This document shows positions 56,633 through 64,000 of a stretch of 64,000 bases of DNA, piece after piece; positions within the stretch are counted from its first letter, which is position 1; every line of letters starts with the position of its first letter. Origin of the DNA: Arsenophonus sp052174455. GTDB taxonomy: Bacteria > Pseudomonadota > Gammaproteobacteria > Enterobacterales > Enterobacteriaceae. The stretch lies in assembly GCA_052174455.1 (NCBI GenBank), contig JBQMRP010000063.1:28375-92374 (forward strand), given 5' to 3'. The translations under genes and the position numbers were made by a program. Under the pieces are notes generated by a model that saw only the letters and a list, made by a program, of their open reading frames with translations, ran no database searches and had not been told where the DNA came from.

Positions 56633-56829
56633 GATTTTATCAGCTAATGTCATTAGTCATTTTGCCAGTAGATTAATTAATGTTTCATTACTTTAATCGT
56701 GTATTACATCAATAGAACTAACTGATGGTGTCTTAATTTATTGACTGTATAACTTAATAAGTGTAGATATTTTGCCTTTTACTGTTGTTAACCTTAATTA
56801 CTAAAATTTAGTACTCATGCATTTTTTTT

Positions 56830-58238
56830 GAGTTACACTCATTTATAGTGATGAGATTTCAGAGGTACTGGCGTATCTTTCTGATTGATTTCATAGATTA
56901 TTTTAACATCATAGAGATGATATGCTATGAAAAATCTAGACTACAGGTATCCGCAAAACCAAATATTACCTCTGATCCCTTGTATGAACGCATCCGTAAT
57001 TTTGTGCCAGAGAGGTAATAGACAACCGTTGTTGAGACAACGTTCGAAACTATACTCCTCAACATACTCAACGACACCTTGTCTACGAATCTCATCCGTC
57101 CTCCGTAACGATTATTTACATTAGTAAACCCTTATATAGATTGATATTAGCGATATTCAGATTAAAGTGCTTAAGGTTAAAATGGGATTGCAGAGAGAAT
57201 AGAATACCTTCAATAGCTTCATGCTATCTCGCCTTATCTGAAGCGTGCAAAAAGCGGACAAGAATTGTTATCATGGCTTTGCACCTAAAAAGAAGGAGAG
57301 ATTATTCAGCGACGATTTTCACGAAGCTGTGTTAGCACTTCTCGATAAAAAAGTGCATTTCTTCTCTGCCAATAACCATCAACAGATTAAAACAAAATGG
57401 CTTAAAGAGCGTACAGGTAATAGTGCCCGTATGATTTATCGATACGCGTTACCTTTATTTCTTGTCTGAAGGCATATGTCATTCAATTATGTTAGCTAAT
57501 CGCCTTTGCCTGCTTAATTATATTGGCGGGACTGCGCATGAACGTAAGGAGAGATCATTGCAGTCAAAGGTAGTTATAACGAGTCAAAAAGCAAACTTAC
57601 GTGAACTTTTCAATGACCTACTAGATGGGGTAGCCTTAACTATATCTCTAAGACTTACTACAGAATACGCTGTGTTCTTGGTTTTTGGAATACAATAATA
57701 AAGATGTTTCCAGATATATAGCACAAATGCTGTTAGCTATACAAACAGCTAATGTGCCGGCTTTACTCTCCAAAGGCATAGAATTGAAAGTTAAGGGTGA
57801 ATTTAGGAGAGGTTTTAGATAACAGAGAGATGCAATATGTTGTTAATAAAGCTCTTGAGTTTTGTTGATAAGGTTTTCAGCGTATTGCTTGCAGCGATTA
57901 AGAAGCTGGAGAAAAAGTAAGAGAAACACTGACATTCTATGATTTTCATAAGTGTACTGAGGATTAATAAAAACGACAAATTTGGATTGAATCAGCTTTT
58001 GTGATAAGTAAAGCTATAAAACCAATGTTTAAAACACTGTGGTTCGAAGAAAGAAACCCTTTTAATAGTATTGAAACTACTCTTATCTTCTCAGAAAGTT
58101 GGAAGCGGCTTAGGGAATTTTTATCTACTTTAACCCTATTGGGGTAAACAACGTCAAATTTAAGAATGGAGAACAGATTTACAAAATATCAGAGTGTAAC
58201 CTAATCTGACCCAATATACCAGATTTGCTAATAACTCT
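56830..58238 (+). mobile_element. IS256-family remnant, plus orientation
   Basis: The left end GAGTTACACTCATTTATAG is at 56830 and the right end GATTTGCTAATAACTC at 58238. The start at 56927 reads MKNLDYRYPQNQILPL before a shift. It lies 200 bases after an IS1595 remnant. Several 60-80-codon pieces remain open, but no frame is complete. Confidence 0.87.
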
Positions 58239-58817
58239 TTCTTTGAAAGAAAATACAAAAAATGAATCTTAGTTCAGTGCATAGGGTTTATTAATGAAAA
58301 TATTGATTCTCCTAATTTTTCCTTTGATTGATAACAACAATGTACAGGATTAAAGAAAATTAATGGCGTATAAGATTATCGATTAATATATTTTGATATA
58401 ATCATTTTATTAAGGATTAAAAATCCTTGCTAGAATATAATTCTATTGATTAAATGATAATTTAAATATCTCTATTTCAATTTAAATTTAGCAATGATTA
58501 TTAATTTAATTAGAAAATTCAATGAAAAGTCTTTATTAGAGATATCTAAAATCGATATTAGTAGTCTAAATTTTGATAAATAAGGAATTGAGCTAGTTGA
58601 TTTATGATCAAAAATTAGTTGTGTAATATTAACTATTCAGTAAATCTAATGTCGTTTTCGATAAACAATTCAACGTGAAAGCATTTAATACTTTCCTTTT
58701 TATCTATGATTTATAAAAATAAATTTTTTACCGAGTTTTTTCGTTGAAAAAACTAGATCTATTATGATTAATAGATTAGTTGACTTTATCAAACCTATAT
58801 TTAAGGAAGGAATAGGT
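58239..58817. promoter_or_regulatory. Upstream region of oxyR
   Basis: AT-rich spacer. No gene was seen; argH, upstream of oxyR in E. coli, and the divergent oxyS RNA could not be recognised. GGAAGGAATAGGT just before ATG 58818 is the old ribosome site. Confidence 0.35.
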
Positions 58818-59706
58818 ATGAATATTCGTGATTTAGAATACCTTACTGCATTAGCTGAGCATAAACATTTTCGGCGTGCCGCAGATTCCTGTCATGTTAG
58901 TCAGCCAACTTTAAGTGGTCAAATTCGTAAATTGGAAGACGATTTAGGTCTAATGTTATTAGAGCGAACTAGTAGAAAAGTTCTTTTTACTCAGAAAGGG
59001 TTATTATTAGTTGAGCAAGCAAGAGCAGTTTTGCAAGAAGTTAAAATATTGCAGAAAATGGCCTCCTTACACAGGGTGAAGGAGGCATGTCAGGTCCGTT
59101 ACACATAGGATTAATTCCTACTATTTGTCCTTATCTTTTACCTCAGATCATTCCAGAATTACATCGTTTATTTCCTAAATTAGTGATATATTTACATGAA
59201 GCACAAACACACCAGCTGTTAGCGAAACTAAATAATGGCAAACTAGATTGCGCAATATTAGCGCAAGTGAAAGAGACCGAAGCTTTTATTAACATTCCTC
59301 TATATGAAGAACCTATGCGATTAGCAATTTATGAAGGACATCCATGATTTAATCGTAAAGAAATTGAAATGCGTGAGCTTATAGGACAAAATTACTTATG
59401 TTGTAAGATGATTACTGTTTACATGATCAAGTTATGAGATATTGTTTTCAGGTCAGAACAAAAGATGATACCTACTTTCGCGCTACCAGCTTAGAGATAT
59501 TACGTAACATGGTAGCAGCTGGAAGCAGTATAACACTTTTGCCAAATTTATCTGTACCAAAAGAAATAAAATGTGATGTTATTTACTATCTTAATTGTAT
59601 TAACCCTGTTCCTTCACGTTCGGTTGTTTTAATTTATCGTCCTGGTTCATCACTTAGGAGTTATCATGAACAGCTTGCTGAAGCAATTCGTAAACAAATA
59701 TATTAA
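58818..59706 (+). pseudogene. oxyR: Broken peroxide-response regulator gene oxyR
   Basis: From ATG 58818 the LysR-type helix-turn-helix domain is nearly perfect (MNIRDLEYLTALAEHKHFRR, SQPTLSGQIRKLE, LLERTSRKVLFTQKG). A frameshift near 59065 moves the frame to MSGPLHIGLIPTICPYLLPQ (59087 on). A TGA replaces Trp at 59344-59346. A further shift near 59400 leads to the last part (YFRATSLEILRNMVAAGSSI to the end at 59706). The two redox cysteines of OxyR are still encoded in YCLHDQVMRYC, in shifted frames. The damage is small compared with other pseudogenes here, so inactivation is recent. An unregulated DNA-binding fragment could still be made. Confidence 0.93.
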
Positions 59707-59730
59707 TATTATAATAAAAATTAATTGTTT

Positions 59731-59760
59731 ACCTACTACTAAGTAGTAGGTTTTTGTTTT
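59731..59760 (+). terminator. Rho-independent terminator of oxyR
   Basis: The stem CCTACTAC/GTAGTAGG (59732-59739 with 59743-59750) has loop TAA and a tail TTTTTGTTTT. It lies 26 bases after the oxyR stop. The structure has survived although the gene is broken. Confidence 0.75.
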
Positions 59761-60572
59761 AAAAAAAAAGTTAATTCATTTAGAGTGCAATAATCTAAAA
59801 TATCTTCTTTATACTGGATAATTAAAGGTAGTATTATAAAATACTCAATAGTATTATCTTCATCTTTTGCTCCATAATTATCTGCCTAATATGAATAATT
59901 TCTGATGCACACTCATCGAAACAGTGAATAGCTAGAGTTTTAATATTTTGGAGTAAATAGGATCTTTAAACTACCTACATTCATTTTTCTATCTGTGATC
60001 TAGCTAAGCATTTAAATTTAGTACGCTCAAACTCGACTTTATAAAGGATTTTCGTATCAGTTAATTATTGTTCTGTTTATAAATAGAACTGATTTTTGGA
60101 ATAGATAAATGATCTAGATTCTGGAATAATTTAAATTAAATGTGTATCGCTGCAGGAAACTGTTATCGTTCGGGAAGTGAAGAGAACTTTAATCATAAAC
60201 TGAAGAAGCTAAACTTAGCTAGTCAATAAACATCCCCCAACAGCATAAATATTTCATTATAAGTACGATAAGTAATATCTAATTTAATTAGACTTCAATT
60301 ATTAATCAGGATAGCGATCCTCTGAATTTGAGAATTAAACTAACTAAATGTTAGTTGTTCTTTATAAGCAATAGTTCCCATGAGGAAGAATAAACCCAGC
60401 GCTAATTTCATTATAATGTTAAATGACTGCAACTTTTTTTCCCTTCTTTTATTAACTGCATTACTGCACGTATTTTCCACAGGACCGAAATCAATAATAA
60501 TTGCATCAAATTGAGTCTATATATTCAGTATAATCTATTATACAAATACAAATAAATAACACAAATAGATTA
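59761..60572. other. No recognised gene between oxyR and an IS256 copy
   Basis: In E. coli sthA lies here between oxyR and fabR. No sthA motif is readable in these 800 AT-rich bases, so it has been deleted or decayed beyond recognition. Confidence 0.4.
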
Positions 60573-61970
60573 GAATTACTAGTATATCTGGTGTACAGTG
60601 ATGATGTTTAAGTCTAATATTTCATTAATATGTTCTCCATCCTTAAATTAGAGGTTGTTTACCACTATGATCAGTAAGGTTAAATCTCATAAAGCGCTCC
60701 AACTTTTTTGAGGTAACAGGATCAGCTTAAATACTCTTGAAAGGGTTATTTTTGAACTACAGTGTTCGTGCATCGGCTTCATAGGTTCACTGTCGTACAA
60801 AATTTGATTCAATCAGATTCATCGTTTTTATTGACGCCAAGTACACTGATAGTGTATTATAGAATACCAGTAGCTCTTATCGCTCTTTCTGCAGCATCTT
60901 CATGTCTTGCAGGATACACTTTCGCTGAAAACTTTGCTAACAAAACATTAAGAAAAGGGGTTATTAGCGGCATCGCAATTCTCTGGTAGGCAAACCTCCG
61001 GCAGAGATCCCTTAACTTTTTATGCATTTCTTTGGTGGAATGAAGCCAGCACATCAGCTATTTTATATAGCTAATGGTATTTGTGCTACACTCTCGGGAA
61101 TATTTTTATCATTGCATTCTAAAACTAAAGATACTGAGTCTCTCGTAGCACAAGTCTTGGAGATATAGTTAAGTCACGTACTTACAGGCCATTGAAGAGT
61201 TAGGATTAAGTTCGCTACTGACTCTTGATAAGCATCTTTGATTACAATTAATTCCTTATGTACATGTGCAGTAATGCCAATAATAACTGATAGGCAAAAG
61301 TACTTATATTGTCTAACAGAATGATATATGCCTTCAGACAAGAAACAAATGTAGCGTCTATCGCTTAAATCAGACAACCGCCATTACCTTTGCTCTTCAA
61401 GGTTATTCCTTGCTTCAGTCTGTTTATTGGTACCTGGTAGGGGAGCGTATGCTTTTCACTGAAAAGACCAAAAAATTTCGTAAAAATTATCAGTAATTAT
61501 TCCTTTCCGGTATCTCAGGGTAGAAACTCTTTAATATTTTTTTGCACGCTTAAGATAAGGCGGTAGCAACAATGAACTATTGAAACATATTCTGTTGCTG
61601 CTACGATCCCCTTTTAATCTTAGGCGCTTTAATCTGAACATCACCAACAACGAGTCTCTTGCATGATTTGCTGTGATATATAACTGTATGGATGAAGAAA
61701 TGACGTCGCCTCGTTGATAAAGTAGCGCTGAGCATGTTATTGCAGCATGGATTCAAGCTCCGTATCAATAGCGATTCCTATCGGCCCACTATCATTATTA
61801 TGGATAAGTTCATAGAATGGGATTAGAGGTAATATCTGGTTTCGCGGATATCTCTATAGAGTAGAATTTTCATAGTATATCATCTCTCTGTTGTTGAAAT
61901 TATCCATGAAATTAATAATAGGATATGCCAGAATTTCTAAAATTCATATACCAAAATGAGCATAATTTCT
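60573..61970 (-). mobile_element. IS256-family remnant, minus orientation
   Basis: The right end GAATTACTAGTATATCTGGTG is at 60573 and the left end GAGCATAATTT near 61970. Minus-strand pieces include LSDRRYICFLSEGIYHSVRQ near 61370-61315, equivalent to the family's DLSD-RYVYFLADGIYFN-R stretch that contains the first catalytic Asp (Asp replaced by Glu or shifted here). Broken throughout. Confidence 0.87.
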
Positions 61971-62142
61971 TAAATTAATATTATTTTCTTTAATTAAACT
62001 TAAATATAAAATTTAAGATTTATATTTTAATAGGTAAACAAAAATTCCTTATATACTAATTAAACTTAAGAACACTGCAACTCTATTAAAATTTACTATA
62101 GTAATCTAGCTCTATTATTATCGAAGAGGTATATTAATTACT

Positions 62143-62780
62143 GTGAATAATATTACAGGCATCAGAGTAAAGCAAAAAGAAAAAACATATCGTTCTCTGA
62201 TAGAAGAGACTTTCAGTCAATTGAGTGTTTGTGAGCGTAGCTTTACTAGTCTCAGTTTATGTGAAGTTGCTCGAGAAGCTGGTATTGCACCGACTTCTTT
62301 TTATCCACATTTTCGTAATGTTGATGAATTAGAATTAACTATGGTTCATGAAGTGGTGTTATGCTCCGTCAATTAATACGTCAAGCACGACAAAGTTTTA
62401 CAAAATAGCGATATCATTCGAACATCTATTGCTACTTTTATGGAGTTTATTGGTAATAATCAAATGTCTTTCGATTATTACTGCCTAAACGTTCAGGTGC
62501 ATCGACTGAATTTCGTGCTCCAGTTGCCAGAGAAATTCAAAATTTTATTACTGAATTGGCTAAATATTTGCAACAAGAAAATAATATGCCTCGGTATTTT
62601 ACGGAAATACAAGCATAAGCTATGATCACTATTGTATTTAGTGCAGAGATGGAAGCATTGGATATTGATCAAAAAAAAGAGAATTTTTGGAAAAACGATT
62701 AGTTTTACATCTTAGAATAATCTCTAGAGGAGCTTCTCATTGGTTTCGTTGTAAACAGAAAAATATAATTATTAAATTAT
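62143..62780 (+). pseudogene. fabR: Broken fatty-acid regulator gene fabR
   Basis: From the GTG at 62143 the TetR-type DNA-binding domain reads GIRVKQKEKTYRSLIEETFS, then EVAREAGIAPTSFYPHFRNV, as in E. coli FabR. After VDELELTMVHE a frameshift follows near 62355, with LRQLIRQARQ in the new frame, then STOP, STFMEFIGNN-like text at 62432 (ATFMEFIGNN), and later AEMEALDIDQKK near 62645 and SHWFRCKQK near 62735. FabR represses fabA and fabB to tune unsaturated fatty acids. The order oxyR-(sthA)-fabR matches E. coli. Confidence 0.9.
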
Positions 62781-63737
62781 AACTAATTTCTTAGTTAAAC
62801 CCACCTAAAATTATAATTATTTATTGGTATTTTCTATGATTTTAGCTTTTAAATAATTCAAATTAATCTTTGAGAATTATTAGTTATATAAATAATTATT
62901 TGAATTTATTTTCTTATATAAAAACTAATATTAGTTATCGCTAAAACAATTTTCTTTTTGTTATGTACTATAAAAGAAAACACTATATTTTAATGACGTT
63001 TTTATCTTATTTAAATACGTCTTCTCTTGAAAGAAAACCACATTCGATATGGTGAGTATAAGAAAACTGATTGAATAATATTAACCAGTAAATTTTATAA
63101 ACTTATTGAGTATATTTAGATTGTAACAGGCTGCATTAGGATTATAAAATACATAAACGGTATATGGATATTTTACTAATTCAAGAATTTTCCTCTAACC
63201 ACAGCAAGACGACGGGGAAGCTCCTGATCAAAATTCTCTTATATTTATAACTTGTTAAATCAACATTTGCAGGTGTTTAAACTAACGTTTACCTTCTATT
63301 ACTTGAATAAAATCCTCTACCGACATTAAAATAATTTAATATTATTAATTTTATTAACTTTCAATATTATATTAAGTATCAGTTATTGATGAGTTTTGTA
63401 ATATCAATTATCAGTAAAGAATTAAAATTTTTTATTAATGCAATAGAAAATTGCTATTTTCTTCAATAAAGCTACAGTAAGTTTCCTTTTCTATTTTTAG
63501 TAATACCAATTCCTCATTTTAACATTTTGATATTTATTCAAGCGTTGGATTTAAGTAAAACTATTTTTAATTCAAAGCTAGATAATTGATTTACCTAAAA
63601 TAGGTAATACCTTATCAATATAATCCTATTCTAATAGGATTTTTATTTTTTTCTGCGGAGCGAGAGTTTAATAGTAAATTGGTGACAAACATGTAAATCA
63701 AAACTCTGATTAATTAAATCGATATCTAACTATTTAG
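62781..63737. other. No recognised gene; AT-rich
   Basis: yijD and trmA, expected after fabR, were not recognised. A good terminator-like hairpin near 63622 suggests a former plus-strand gene ended here. Confidence 0.4.
63622..63651 (+). terminator. Orphan rho-independent terminator
   Basis: The stem AATCCTAT/ATAGGATT (63622-63629 with 63634-63641) has loop TCTA and is followed by TTTATTTTTTT. No intact gene precedes it. Confidence 0.6.
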
Positions 63738-64000
63738 GAGTTATGCTTTTTTATAGTATATAGGAGTTTCGGAGATGGTGGCGTATCCTGCTAATTGGTT
63801 TCGTGAATAATGTCAATAACAGAGGATGATATTCCATTAAAATGGCTACCATACAGGTATCCAATAAACCAGATATTACTCTCATCCCTTGCATGAACTT
63901 ATCCGTAATTGTGACAGGTAGTTGATAGGCATCACTGTTGAGACGGAGCTGGAGCCATACTGCTGAAACATTTTTAACGCCGCCTTGTTGGCAAGGCGTC
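63738..64000 (+). mobile_element. IS256-family remnant cut by the window end, plus orientation
   Basis: The left end GAGTTATGCTTTTTTATAG at 63738 continues into the transposase start with CTGGAGCCATACTGC near 63950, comparable with the other copies. Several indels are already visible, so it is inactive as well. It continues beyond 64000. Confidence 0.85.

Noticed and set aside
1..64000. tRNA or rRNA genes
   Set aside because: I looked for T-loop GTTCRA-type motifs with CCA ends and for rRNA landmarks on both strands and found no convincing candidate; a tRNAscan or Infernal run would be decisive.

Overview
The window is a strongly decayed chromosome segment of an AT-rich gammaproteobacterium, most likely an insect symbiont at an intermediate stage of genome reduction. 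Intact proteins (UbiH, ZapA, TsaB, HrpA, YciB, SohB, TopA, IspD, IspF, FtsB, PabA) are clearly enterobacterial, and broken genes lie where Escherichia coli gene order predicts them. A bactofilin with two membrane segments, of the Proteus/Providencia CcmA type, points to Morganellaceae; an Arsenophonus-like symbiont is my best inference. Only about a fifth of the window is intact coding sequence.

Layout. 1-1949: 3' part of an extra zapA, then a nested IS1595/IS256 remnant. 2905-6560: the ubiI-ubiH-pepP operon on the minus strand, with only ubiH intact. 6661-11781: one IS256-family copy that appears split by about 3.7 kb of plasmid-like DNA (secreted PLD-family nuclease gene plus repA remains). 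12588-14524: complete zapA followed by the same nested IS pair as the first zapA, so the unit is duplicated. 15129-23396: ccmA and tsaB among IS256 remnants. 25042-28941: hrpA. 29416-38640: yciB, broken yciA, sohB and topA, a shrunken version of the yciBA...sohB-topA region. 38889-44100: IS remnants, broken truD, then ispF, ispD and ftsB on the minus strand. 45374-45952: pabA. 46113-56632: IS256, IS91 and IS1595 remnants and several kilobases of unrecognised degenerate former coding sequence that looks richer in G+C. 56830-64000: IS256 remnants around broken oxyR and fabR.

The dominant feature is an old insertion-sequence expansion. I recognise 14 IS256-family copies (one split, one cut by the window end), six IS1595-family pieces, two IS91-family pieces in opposite orientation and one pair of an unidentified repeat of about 0.9 kb. 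None keeps an open transposase gene. IS remnants make up well over a third of the window and lie at breaks in ancestral gene order.

The surviving genes cover core needs: cell division (ZapA, FtsB), tRNA t6A modification (TsaB), DNA topology (TopA), rescue of stalled ribosomes (HrpA), isoprenoid precursors (IspD, IspF), ubiquinone (UbiH) and the aminodeoxychorismate step of folate synthesis (PabA). The lost genes include peroxide sensing (oxyR), lipid regulation (fabR), tRNA pseudouridylation (truD), a ubiquinone hydroxylase (ubiI), a peptidase (pepP) and a thioesterase (yciA). I saw no rRNA, tRNA or CRISPR array. I found no complete undescribed system; the most unusual structures are the duplicated zapA-IS unit, the plasmid segment inside an IS copy, and the paired unidentified repeat.
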